This document shows positions 27,441-35,510 of a DNA stretch of 64,000 nt, piece by piece (position 1 is the first letter of the stretch; every line of letters begins with the position of its first letter). The stretch covers positions 42,341-106,340 of the forward strand of contig JADBKU010000010.1 of NCBI GenBank assembly GCA_014896235.1, in the 5' to 3' direction. Source of the stretch: a bacterium (GTDB taxonomy: Bacteria > Desulfobacterota > Binatia > Binatales > Binataceae). Position numbers and translations under genes: made by a program. A model generated the notes under the pieces. It searched no databases. It was not told the origin of the DNA and was given only the letters and a program-made list of their open reading frames with translations.

Positions 27441-27584
27441 GTCACGCGCGCCGGCAAGACCCATCTGCTCACTGGATTGGCGGTCGCCGCCTGCCGGCAA
27501 AAGCGCCGGGTGCGCTTCGCCACCGCCGCCGGCCTGATCAACGAGATGGTCGAGGCCAGGCATCAGTTGCAATTGGGCCGCGCG
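27441..27584 (+). pseudogene. IS21-family IstB ATPase fragment
   Basis: About 48 codons match the Walker A region of Ist[21 protein letters not shown], then [16 protein letters not shown], the block following the P-loop in IstB helper ATPases. The normal G-x4-G before KTHL is degraded (V-T-R-A). Everything N-terminal of the P-loop and the Walker B half are gone. Its frame runs straight into V-ATPase subunit B codons, so it is a relic of an IS21-type element that recombined with the operon. Confidence 0.8.
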
Positions 27585-28223
27585 CTGGTCGTGATGACTG
27601 ACATTACGCAATATTGCGAGGCGCTGCGTGAGGTCGCGTCTGCGAAAGGCGGGGCGCCGAACCGAAAAGGCTATCCGGGCTATCTGTACAGCGATTTGGC
27701 GCCGCTGTTCGAGCGCGCCGGCAGAATCCAGAATAAAACGGGCTCGATTACGCAAGTGCCCATCCTGACCATGCCCAATGATGACATTACCCATCCAATT
27801 CCCGACCTGAGCGGCTATATAACCGAAGGTCAAATAGTCCTCGAACGCGAACTCGACCGCGCGGGAATTTATCCGCCGATCAACGTTCCGCCCTCGCTCT
27901 CGCGATTGATGAGCGACGGAATCGGCGCGGACCGGACGCGCCCGGATCATGCGCACCTGTCGAGCCAGCTTTACAGCGCCTATGCGTACGCGCGGCGAAT
28001 CAGGATGCTCGCCGCGATCGTCGGCGACGAGGAGTTGGCCGAGCGCGATCGCAAATATCTCGATTTTGGACGGCGATTCGAGAGAGAATTTATTGCGCAG
28101 GCGATCGATGAGAATCGCACGATTGAACAAACCCTCGACCGCGGATGGTTGCTGCTGCGCGAGCTTCCGGCGGCTGATTTGACCAGGGTCAGCGCCGAGG
28201 AAATTTCGCGGCATGTGATGTAA
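27585..28223 (+). pseudogene. V/A-type ATP synthase subunit B, C-terminal part only
   Basis: About 212 codons of the non-catalytic B subunit, from [17 protein letters not shown] through [21 protein letters not shown] and [31 protein letters not shown] to the C-terminal helical domain. The nucleotide-binding N-terminal half, about 250 residues, is missing. The open frame continues upstream into the istB remnant. With TTG 27477 as start, a chimeric 248-residue protein could in principle be made, but it cannot act as subunit B. Confidence 0.88.
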
Positions 28224-28225
28224 TC

Positions 28226-28873
28226 ATGCAACGTTTGCCGCTTCCGACGACCAAAACAAATCTATTGCGCGTGAAGGCGAATTTGGCGCTGGCGCAGGAG
28301 GGGCGACAGCTTCTTGCGGAAAAGCGCGACGTTATACTCCGCGAATTGTTCAGTCATATGGACGAAATGCGCCAAACGCGCGGAGAAGCAGCCGACCTGC
28401 TAGCGCACGCCTATCGCGCCCTGGCCGAGATGTACATCGGGTTAGGCCGCGATCAGGTCGCGCGCGCGGCGCTGGCGGCGCCGGCGCCGCCCGAGGTCGC
28501 GATGCATGAACGCAGCCTGTTTGGCGTGGTGTTGCCGCTGCTTGATTGGGATGCGCCCGAGACCCAAGGGTACTGGGGCTTGCTCGGCACTTCGATCGAA
28601 CTTGATATCGCGCGGCGAAGTTTTCTCGCCGCGACGCGCCGGCTGGTGCAGCTTGCGGAGCGTGAAGTGGCTTTTCAGCGGCTCGCGGTCGAGCCTCGCA
28701 AAACCCAGAAACGGGTCAACGCGCTGCAGAATCTGATGATTCCGCAATATCGCGAGACCGCGGCGTACATGGAGGGAAGCCTCGAGGAGCGGGAACGCGA
28801 GGATATGTTTCAGCTCAAGCGGATGCGGGAACGGCAAAGCGGAGGATCAGGATGGAAACCTTCCGCCGCATAA
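28226..28873 (+). CDS. V/A-type ATP synthase subunit D
   Basis: A 215-residue central-stalk (rotor shaft) subunit. PTTKTNLLRVKANLALAQEGRQLLAEKRD at the N terminus and RVNALQNLMIPQYRETAAYMEGSLEEREREDMFQLKR at the C terminus are the two long antiparallel helices diagnostic of subunit D. Frame and length are intact. It starts 2 bp after the B fragment's stop. With A, K and most of B gone from this locus, it has no visible partners unless a second operon exists. Confidence 0.9.
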   Translation: MQRLPLPTTKTNLLRVKANLALAQEGRQLLAEKRDVILRELFSHMDEMRQTRGEAADLLAHAYRALAEMYIGLGRDQVARAALAAPAPPEVAMHERSLFGVVLPLLDWDAPETQGYWGLLGTSIELDIARRSFLAATRRLVQLAEREVAFQRLAVEPRKTQKRVNALQNLMIPQYRETAAYMEGSLEEREREDMFQLKRMRERQSGGSGWKPSAA

Positions 28874-29289
28874 TGGTGGCGACCGATGGCTCTGACGTTT
28901 CGCTCAAGGCCGCGCGCGCAGCCGTGACGCTCGCCATGCGTCTGGGACCGGACCTGCTGGTGGCCCACGTCGTCGATGACGAAGTGGTGAAGGAGATTTC
29001 CCGCGCGCTCGCCAGGGATGAGAAGGATGCGCGGAAAATCATGTGCGAGAAGGCCGAGAGGTATCTTGCCGAAGTCCAAAATATCGCGAATCAAAATTCC
29101 GTCGCCGCGGTGGGGCGGATTGAATACGGCGCGCCTCACGAAGTCTTGCTGAGGATTGCGGAGAGGGAGAACAGAGACCTTATGGTGATGGGCAAGACAG
29201 GACGGCGCGGACTCCGCCGCGCCCTGACGGGAAGCGTCACGCGGCGCGTCATCGATCTGGCCGAAATTCCGATTTTGGCCGTTAAATAG
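28852..29289 (+). CDS. Universal stress protein (UspA) family
   Basis: A 145-residue single-domain Usp. IMVATDGSDVSLKAARAAV is the first strand with its ATP-contacting Asp; LMVMGKTGRRGLRRALTGSVTRRVID corresponds to the G-x2-G-x9-G-S/T nucleotide-binding motif, with G-K-T-G-R-R-G. It starts inside the end of subunit D (22-bp overlap) after a good GGAGG ribosome-binding site. Such an overlap suggests the two were long co-expressed. No signal peptide. Confidence 0.9.
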   Translation: METFRRIMVATDGSDVSLKAARAAVTLAMRLGPDLLVAHVVDDEVVKEISRALARDEKDARKIMCEKAERYLAEVQNIANQNSVAAVGRIEYGAPHEVLLRIAERENRDLMVMGKTGRRGLRRALTGSVTRRVIDLAEIPILAVK

Positions 29290-29345
29290 CGTGCGGCGCG
29301 CGTGCGCCGGATTCGGCCAGTCGAGCCGTTAACAGCCGGCCCTGG

Positions 29346-29373
29346 TTGACAGCGGAAAGGCCGTCGATAAAAC
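29346..29373 (+). promoter_or_regulatory. Sigma70-type promoter before the SGNH hydrolase gene
   Basis: A perfect -35 TTGACA at 29346-29351, a 16-bp spacer, and TAAAAC at 29368-29373. The predicted transcript begins near 29380 and carries a leader of about 70 bases that includes the hairpin at 29402-29430. Confidence 0.6.
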
Positions 29374-29401
29374 TGCGCAAGGTTCATGCCGTGCGGCTAT
29401 G

Positions 29402-29430
29402 AGGCGGCGGTTCATCAGCTGCCGCCGCCT
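29402..29430 (+). promoter_or_regulatory. GC-rich hairpin in the leader of the SGNH gene
   Basis: AGGCGGCGG (29402-29410) pairs perfectly with CCGCCGCCT (29422-29430) around an 11-base loop. It ends 19 bases before the ATG and sits downstream of the candidate promoter. It could be an attenuator, a stability element or a structure that occludes ribosome binding; no T-run is present. Confidence 0.45.
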
Positions 29431-29449
29431 TCTGTGATGTAAACCATTG

Positions 29450-30673
29450 ATGAAGAAATTTATTGGCGCGATTGCGCTGATCATGGTTGGCTTCGCGATA
29501 GCGCTTGGCCTTGCCGACATCGGCATACGGATCGCCAACCACTGGTACCCATATTTTTATTGCTACGATCAATTCCGCGGATGGGGGCTCGAACCCGGCG
29601 CGCACGGATGGTATCGGCGCGAGGGAGTCTCATGGGTTCGGATCAATCGCGACGGATTTCGCGGTCCCGATTACCCAAAGGCGAAGCCGCCCGGTACGGT
29701 GCGGATCGCCGTTATCGGAGATTCATACGTCGAGGCGATTCAGGTTGCGGAAGATCAGACCTTCACGTCGGTGATTGGCCGGCGTCTTAAGGATTGCCCT
29801 GCGCTGGCGGGCAAGAAGGTCGAGGCGATGAATTTCGGCGTTGATGGATACGGCACCGCGCAGGAACTGATCACGCTGCGGCGGAAGGTGTGGAGTTATT
29901 CTCCCGACATCGTCGTGCTCGCGGTATTTCTGGGCAACGACATCCGCAACAATTCGCCGGTGCTCGAAGGAGATTTGTGCCGGCCCTTTTATAATTACAT
30001 AAACGGTTCGCTCGCGCTGACCGGACCGTTTGTCGATTCGCCGTCGTTCAAGCTCTGGTGCATGGCGCGGTTCGATTACCGGGACCTGCGGTTGCTCGAT
30101 CTGTTCACGAATTCATGGGACATTTTGCTCCACGGTTCTTCCGCGCCGACCGCGGCGCATCCGGTGGAACGCGCGATCAATTACAGCATTTACGCCCCGC
30201 CGAAAGAGGAATCATGGCGGAAAGCCTGGGCGGTCACCGAAGCCCTGATCGAGGAGACCTATCGCGAGGTCGCTCGGCGTCACGCAATGTTTCTTGCGGT
30301 GACCGAGGACACCGGCATCCAGGTTTGGCCGGATCCCCGGGTTCGGCGCGCGTTCGAAAAGAAGCTGGGGGTGAGCGATCTTTTTTATCCAGACCGGCGT
30401 ATCGCGGCGCTCGGTCAGCGCGACGGATTCGCGGTCCTGACGCTGGCCGAGCCATTGCAGAAATTCGCCGACGAACACCATGTTTTTCTGCACGGATTCA
30501 AAAACACGCCGATGGGTTTCGGCCATTGGAACGCCGTCGGCCATGCTCAAGCCGGGGGTCTGATCGCCGACAAGCTTTGCCAGATGATTGCTTCGGGAGA
30601 TTGCCCGGGCTGCGAAGTCGCGACGAGTCATGATGCGGCCGCGAGCGCTTCCACGCCGAGGACTTCGCGATAA
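29450..30673 (+). CDS. SGNH/GDSL hydrolase, membrane-anchored
   Basis: A 407-residue protein. The N-terminal hydrophobic segment (FIGAIALIMVGFAIALGLADIGI) acts as a signal anchor. The four SGNH blocks are present: AVIGDSYVEAIQV (nucleophile Ser), NFGVDGYGTAQ (Gly), VFLGNDIRNNS (Asn) and the late GHWNAVGHA (His). The family includes carbohydrate esterases and O-acetyl-handling enzymes. It borders the polysaccharide cluster but is on the opposite strand, and its 3' end overlaps the last cluster gene by 46 bp. A role in modifying polymer acetylation is inference. ATG 29450 is preferred over TTG 29447. Confidence 0.85.
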   Translation: MKKFIGAIALIMVGFAIALGLADIGIRIANHWYPYFYCYDQFRGWGLEPGAHGWYRREGVSWVRINRDGFRGPDYPKAKPPGTVRIAVIGDSYVEAIQVAEDQTFTSVIGRRLKDCPALAGKKVEAMNFGVDGYGTAQELITLRRKVWSYSPDIVVLAVFLGNDIRNNSPVLEGDLCRPFYNYINGSLALTGPFVDSPSFKLWCMARFDYRDLRLLDLFTNSWDILLHGSSAPTAAHPVERAINYSIYAPPKEESWRKAWAVTEALIEETYREVARRHAMFLAVTEDTGIQVWPDPRVRRAFEKKLGVSDLFYPDRRIAALGQRDGFAVLTLAEPLQKFADEHHVFLHGFKNTPMGFGHWNAVGHAQAGGLIADKLCQMIASGDCPGCEVATSHDAAASASTPRTSR

Positions 30674-31860
30674 AGTTCGAGCGTGCGGCGCGCCATCAGA
30701 GCGACGCTGAACTCCTCTTCGACGCGGCGCTTTCCGGCCGCTCCGTACCTTGCCGCCAGCTCTTTGTCCGCAAACAGGCGATTGACCGCATCGGCGAGCG
30801 CGCCTGAATCAGCGGGCGGAACGGTGATACCCGTCACGCCATCGAGCGAAACAAACGGGACGCCAGAATCGATTCTGGTATTCACCACCGGCTTGCCGCA
30901 TGCCATCGCTTCCAACTGAGCGATACCGAAGGCCTCGCTGCGTTCCGTTGAAGGCATCACGAAAACGTCGGCGGCATGAAAATAAGCGGCGACTTCTTCC
31001 TGTGAGACCCGGCCCAAAAATGTAATTCGATCGGCCGCGCCCAAAGCCAGCGCGGCGCGTTCCAGCTTCTGCCGCAGCGGACCCTCGCCGACCAGCAGCA
31101 AACGTCCTTTAATCTGCGACATCGCGCGAATCAGATAGTCGAAGCCCTTGTAATAAACCAGTCGGCCGACCGCGAGCAGGATGTTTGGTCCATAGCGGGC
31201 GCGAATTTTGGCGACGGTTTCGGCGTCGCGCGGCCTGAGCGTGTCGGGATGGACGCCAAACGGAATCACCCTGCACCGGGAACGGTTGCGCGAAAGCACG
31301 GGGGAGCTGTCCACGTAGTTGGGCGATGTCGCGATAATCATCGCCGCGCGTTCGAGCAGCGCGTCTTCGATCGGTTGCGCCAGGCGCGCGAGCGCCCGCT
31401 GGCGTACTATGTCGCTGTGCCAGGTGATTACTAGGCGCGATCGGTCGCCGCTCAAAAGGTAAGACAAAGAGGCCAGCGGGTTCGGCAAATGCAGATGAAC
31501 GATGTCCGCGTTCGCGCGGCGAATCTCGCGCGCCAGCGCCGGGCAAACTGGCATCGACCGCAGCTGGAACCATCGCGGCAGCCGTCGCACTGGAACGCCG
31601 TCGATTTCCGATTCCATCCGCTGTCGCGTCTCATTGGCGACAAGAGCGCTCACGCCGATCGATTTACGCAGTTCGCCGCATAGCGTTTGCAGATGACTTT
31701 CCATTCCGCCGCGATACGGCGGATAGTATTTCCCGACATGCAGTACCCGCGGCGAGGCGTGGCCGCCGCTTGTTTCACTCGATTCCGGCGGGCGCGAGAA
31801 CGTGAAAGCGAGCGATTTCTTTCCGCTCACGCTGAAGATTTTAGGCCTGAAATCGTTCAA
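30628..31860 (-). CDS. GT4-family glycosyltransferase
   Basis: The last gene of the polysaccharide run. A GT-B enzyme with N-terminal HVGKYYPPYRGGMESHL (donor/acceptor domain start), IPFGVHPDTLRP, ILLAVGRLVYYKGFDYLI and STERSEAFGIAQLEAMACGKPVV, the E-x7-E motif of GT4. It likely transfers a hexose from a nucleotide sugar to a lipid-linked glycan at the inner membrane. The frame extends to 32160 but the first 95 residues are arginine-rich and out of family; TTG 31860 or GTG 31830 are the likely starts. Overlaps the SGNH gene tail to tail. Confidence 0.88.
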   Translation of the reverse strand: MNDFRPKIFSVSGKKSLAFTFSRPPESSETSGGHASPRVLHVGKYYPPYRGGMESHLQTLCGELRKSIGVSALVANETRQRMESEIDGVPVRRLPRWFQLRSMPVCPALAREIRRANADIVHLHLPNPLASLSYLLSGDRSRLVITWHSDIVRQRALARLAQPIEDALLERAAMIIATSPNYVDSSPVLSRNRSRCRVIPFGVHPDTLRPRDAETVAKIRARYGPNILLAVGRLVYYKGFDYLIRAMSQIKGRLLLVGEGPLRQKLERAALALGAADRITFLGRVSQEEVAAYFHAADVFVMPSTERSEAFGIAQLEAMACGKPVVNTRIDSGVPFVSLDGVTGITVPPADSGALADAVNRLFADKELAARYGAAGKRRVEEEFSVALMARRTLELYREVLGVEALAAAS

Positions 31861-31918
31861 TTTAATCCACTCCGATCGCGTTCGCGCGGCGCGAATGGCC
31901 GGGCGAACCACGCTTGGA

Positions 31919-33106
31919 TTACACGAGCAATTCCCGATAGAGCGCCGCGTACCGCCGAGCCGTTGCGTTCCATGTGAAACCCGCGGCGCGCGCCAACGCC
32001 GCCGCGCGCCGGTCGGCCGCGATGGCCGCGTCGCGTTCGCCCAGCATACGCAGCGCGGCGGCCGTCCAGGCGTCGACGTCGCCGGCAGGAGCGTATTCGG
32101 CGACGCTCCCGCCCACCTCGCGCAGCGCCGCGATATCGCTCGCCAATACCGGCGCTCCACACGCCATCGCTTCCAGCACGGGCAGCCCGAAGCCCTCGCT
32201 TTCCGACGGCGCCATCACGATTGCGGCGCGGCGGTATAGCGCGGCGAGCGTCGTTCGTTCGACAAAGGGCGCATGCACGATGGCGCTTTCGACGCCGAGC
32301 GCGCGCGCCAATTCGCTCTGAGCTTCGGTGAACTGACCACCGACGCGAATCAGGCGCGCGGCCGGAACCTCGCGTCGAACAGCCGCGAAAACCTTGAGCA
32401 GCACGTCGATCCGTTTGCGCGGAATCGTGCTGCTGACATGCAATAGTTCGATTGATTGCGCGGGTTGCGATCCGGCGATCATTGACGCCGCCCGATCGGC
32501 GCGTTCGTTCGGGTGCGGCGAAAACTCGGACGCGACGCCGATCGGAATGACGCGTGAACTCTCGGGACGGCAAAGCCGTTGGCGCAGGATCTCTGAATGC
32601 GTCGCCTTGCTGTCGCATCCGATTTTAGCCGCCGTGCGAAATCCACTCAGGATGCGCCGCGTCATCATCCGAAAGCCGATCGATCGTCGCATCCGCGCCG
32701 GGTCCAGCACTGATTGAAACGCGTCGAGATCGTGGCATGTGATCACTGTGCGGTGGGGGGCGAGAGCGTGAGCGAGATGCGCGTAGCTGTGATCCACGAC
32801 ATGATAAAGATCGAATCGGTTCCTGACCTGGCGCAAAAATCGAGGGTAGTCGAAAAACCGATTCATCACGCGGTCGGCGTTGAAGAGTTTTCGCGCGAGC
32901 GGATGTTTGCCGTCGCCGCGTTTTGAAAAGCGAAATATCATCGGCGGGCGAATCAATTCAGGTTCCAATTCGCCCGCCGCTTCGACTTTGAGGCATTCCG
33001 TTATCATCTCGGCGACCAGGTCCATGCTCGGCCAACCTTCTTCCAGATAGTCGGCGACGATCGCTACGCGGCAGGCGCGGCCGTTACGCGTTGGAAATCC
33101 GTTCAA
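31919..33106 (-). CDS. GT4-family glycosyltransferase
   Basis: A 395-residue GT-B enzyme. Marker blocks are YHVVDHSYAHLA, TVITCHDLDAF, VIPIGVASEF, LLHVSSTIPRKRIDVLL and APSESEGFGLPVLEAMACGAPVLAS (GT4 E-x7-E). Arrangement resembles mannosyltransferases of capsule clusters, but the sugar cannot be read from sequence. The start codon is TTG 33106, overlapping the upstream gene's TGA by four bases, so translation is coupled. Confidence 0.88.
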   Translation of the reverse strand: MNGFPTRNGRACRVAIVADYLEEGWPSMDLVAEMITECLKVEAAGELEPELIRPPMIFRFSKRGDGKHPLARKLFNADRVMNRFFDYPRFLRQVRNRFDLYHVVDHSYAHLAHALAPHRTVITCHDLDAFQSVLDPARMRRSIGFRMMTRRILSGFRTAAKIGCDSKATHSEILRQRLCRPESSRVIPIGVASEFSPHPNERADRAASMIAGSQPAQSIELLHVSSTIPRKRIDVLLKVFAAVRREVPAARLIRVGGQFTEAQSELARALGVESAIVHAPFVERTTLAALYRRAAIVMAPSESEGFGLPVLEAMACGAPVLASDIAALREVGGSVAEYAPAGDVDAWTAAALRMLGERDAAIAADRRAAALARAAGFTWNATARRYAALYRELLV

Positions 33107-34344
33107 GCGGGATTGCCCAGGCTCTCGTGGCGCGTGGAATTCCGAAGATTTGCGAAAACCGCGTCGAGCGCTCGGAGGTGAGCCGACATCGAGTAGTTCA
33201 GCGCGATCGCCCGCGCCGCTTTACGCATCCGTAAATAGTGCTCGCTGTCAGCCAGACATTTCACAATCGCCATGGCGAGCGATTCCGGGCTGGGAGGGTC
33301 GGCGTGCGCGAGATGCCCGTTGACGCCGTCTTCCAGCCATTCCGCAATACCCCCAACCGCGAACGCGCACGCCGGAATCCCGAGAATTCCTGCTTCGAGT
33401 CCGGTCATCCCGAACGGTTCGGGCCAGATGCTCGGGATTACGATGAGATCGGTTTCGCGCAACCGCGCGGCGAGAACGTCGCCGTCGAGCCAGCCTTCAA
33501 AATTGATTTTCAGCCTCGATTCGCGCGCCATCGCCAATCGCGCCAAAAATTCCAGTCGCGGCCGATCACGGCCGTCGCCGATCATCGCAATCGTGAGTGG
33601 TCGGTCGAGCAGCGCAACCGCGCGCGCCGCCGCGCCAATCAGCAGATGGCCTCCTTTGACCGATTCCATGCGCGCCGCGAACAGCATTCGCGACGGCGCC
33701 GCGTGCGGACTCTCGCCGACTTCTTGCGATTCGATCGGCCGTTCCGCGATGGGCAGGCTGGTGCAATGGACCTTCTCCGCAGTGAATCCATGCTTCAGCA
33801 ATTCCGCGCGCATGTGACCGGAGGCCGTCAGAACAGCGCGATAGCGCCTGATGACCGCAAGGCTCGCCGTGGCGCGCCGGTAATCGGAAAGCATCGTCGA
33901 TGGGTTCAAACCGCCGCATCGCAAAGGAAAAAATCGCGGCAGACATCCGAGTCCGAAGCGCCGCGCGCAGGGCTTTTCCACCGGCGCCGCGAATCGCTTG
34001 AAGCCGCTGATGCACGTCGCGCGATAGTCGTGTGCGAAGTACGCCGCCGGCGCGATTTCCGCCGCCGCCGCCAGATCGCCGGAACTCGCTAGGCCATGCG
34101 CGAAAACCACGTCGGGACGCCATCGGCGTAATTCATCGATCGCCCGGCTTGAGCCGAACGCGCTCGTTGACCATCGCGGGATTTTCGTTTCCGCCGCGAT
34201 TTCCGGCCGGTCATGCGGCTGGTCGTAATCGCATAGCAGCGCGACCTCGTCGCCGCGCGCAACCAACGCTCGCATGATCCGGTCGAGATAGCTTTCGATT
34301 CCGCCAACCACGCGCGCGTTCGAGTTGAGTATCGCGATCCGCAT
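33103..34344 (-). CDS. GT4-family glycosyltransferase
   Basis: A 413-residue GT-B enzyme. RIAILNSNARVVGGIESYL is the N-terminal glycine-rich loop; MLFAARMESVKGGHLLI and IPSIWPEPFGMTGLEAGILGIPACAF are the nucleotide-sugar site with E-x7-E. A cysteine-containing insert (residues ~125-145, KPCARRFGLGCLPRFFPLRCGG) is found in a subset of capsule GT4 enzymes and may bind a metal. ATG 34344 overlaps the upstream stop by four bases (ATGA). Confidence 0.88.
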   Translation of the reverse strand: MRIAILNSNARVVGGIESYLDRIMRALVARGDEVALLCDYDQPHDRPEIAAETKIPRWSTSAFGSSRAIDELRRWRPDVVFAHGLASSGDLAAAAEIAPAAYFAHDYRATCISGFKRFAAPVEKPCARRFGLGCLPRFFPLRCGGLNPSTMLSDYRRATASLAVIRRYRAVLTASGHMRAELLKHGFTAEKVHCTSLPIAERPIESQEVGESPHAAPSRMLFAARMESVKGGHLLIGAAARAVALLDRPLTIAMIGDGRDRPRLEFLARLAMARESRLKINFEGWLDGDVLAARLRETDLIVIPSIWPEPFGMTGLEAGILGIPACAFAVGGIAEWLEDGVNGHLAHADPPSPESLAMAIVKCLADSEHYLRMRKAARAIALNYSMSAHLRALDAVFANLRNSTRHESLGNPA

Positions 34345-35510
34345 CAAAACGCTCGCAGCGCCGCGATCGTGTGCCGCAAATCGAACCTGTCGCGATAGAG
34401 CGCGGCCGCCGCCTGTCCCATCCGCTCGCGCCGGCCGGCGTCGTCAAGGAGCGCGCCAGCCGCGGCTCCAAGCGCGTCGATATCCGCAACTGGCGTCATG
34501 TCGACCGCCCGGCTCTCGTTCCACAGCGGTTCCGTCAACGCGCCGGCCGTTGTCACGATGGCGCGGCCGTGCGCGAGTGTGGCTATCAGACTGCCGCGCC
34601 GCGTCGTCACGCCGTCAGGATACGGCTGAATCATCACGTCGCACGCCGAAATCGCGCATGACGTTTCCGCCGCCCCGAGTACGCCCGTCGCGACGACCCT
34701 TTCCGCGAATTCGGGATATTTTGCGATGAAAGCGTCGCGCCACTTCACGCCATCGCCTCCGATCATCAGAACCGATACGCCGGCGCGGCTGCTCAAGAGA
34801 AACGGCATCACGCGATCGAGCGCCCGCCCGATTTCGCCGCCGCAAGTTCCGAAATGGCCCGCGATCAAATTTTCGCCGTGCGCGTATCGGCGGCGCGCCG
34901 CCGCGATTTTCTCGCGGTTCTGGCACACTTCGATGTTGCTCGGCACCGGCGTCCAGATGATTTCTCCGCCCGGCCGCATCCAGGGTTTTAGATGCGGCGC
35001 CCACGCCGGCGTGGCGATAAATACGCGCCGCGCTGCCTCTGCCGCCAATCGCGCCATTACCGAGGTCGCCGCGGCGAGCGCCCGATAGCGCTGCGGTTGG
35101 CCCGGAAGAAACGGGAAATAAGCCTCGTGAAACATCACGTCGAGTTTCACGCCGCGCGCCGCCTGGCGGCGCAGCCAGAAGCAAAACGGCAAATTCATCG
35201 CCTTCATGCCGAACGCATGAGGCGCGTACTGAACCAGAACTCGCGCGCCGTCCGCGGCCCGCAATTCGCGGCTCATCCAAGCCAGCGCGCGCGGACCGAA
35301 ATGTCCGGACAGGCGGCGCACCGTCACGCCCCCGTCCGCCGGCGCGGCTTCGCCATTTTCGGGCGTCCACACTTCGACCTCATCGCCGTGCGCCGCCAGT
35401 CCCTTCGCCACGATCCGCGTGTAATCTCCGACGCCGCCGCGCGCCGGCGGATACTCGCCCGTGACGATTTGCCAAACGATCGGACGATCCGTCGCCGCCG
35501 CTTCGTTCAC
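34344..35510 (-). CDS. Glycosyltransferase, GT-B fold (GT4-like)
   Basis: A 388-residue protein with TGEYPPARGGVGDYTRIVAKGLA, the classical GT4 N-terminal loop, LVQYAPHAFG, a more divergent C-terminal half with GHFGTCGGEIGRALD and VMIQPYPDGVTTRRGSLIATLAHGRAIVTT, where the E-x7-E motif is not obvious. It may have diverged in donor preference or be non-catalytic. Start chosen at GTG 35510 because it overlaps the preceding stop (GTGA). Confidence 0.8.
   Translation of the reverse strand: MNEAAATDRPIVWQIVTGEYPPARGGVGDYTRIVAKGLAAHGDEVEVWTPENGEAAPADGGVTVRRLSGHFGPRALAWMSRELRAADGARVLVQYAPHAFGMKAMNLPFCFWLRRQAARGVKLDVMFHEAYFPFLPGQPQRYRALAAATSVMARLAAEAARRVFIATPAWAPHLKPWMRPGGEIIWTPVPSNIEVCQNREKIAAARRRYAHGENLIAGHFGTCGGEIGRALDRVMPFLLSSRAGVSVLMIGGDGVKWRDAFIAKYPEFAERVVATGVLGAAETSCAISACDVMIQPYPDGVTTRRGSLIATLAHGRAIVTTAGALTEPLWNESRAVDMTPVADIDALGAAAGALLDDAGRRERMGQAAAALYRDRFDLRHTIAALRAF

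Larger units (their letters stand above)
23741..27590. mobile_element. Composite insertion replacing the middle of the V-ATPase operon
   Basis: Between truncated subunit I and truncated subunit B lies foreign DNA of visibly lower GC and different codon use (TTA, ATA and AAT codons that are rare in neighbours). It contains a lipoprotein gene, a complete-looking IS3 element, a DUF2971 gene and an IS21 istB remnant, with a 21-bp direct repeat near both ends. No integrase or tRNA attachment site is present. Its arrival was accompanied by loss of the 3' part of I, the K, E/F and A genes expected between, and the 5' part of B. Confidence 0.75.

Noticed and set aside
23741..27590. Prophage or integrative element with tRNA attachment site
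   Set aside because: No integrase, excisionase or phage structural gene is present, and the nearest tRNA (Gly, 20587) is over 3 kb away with no duplicated 3' end at the right edge.
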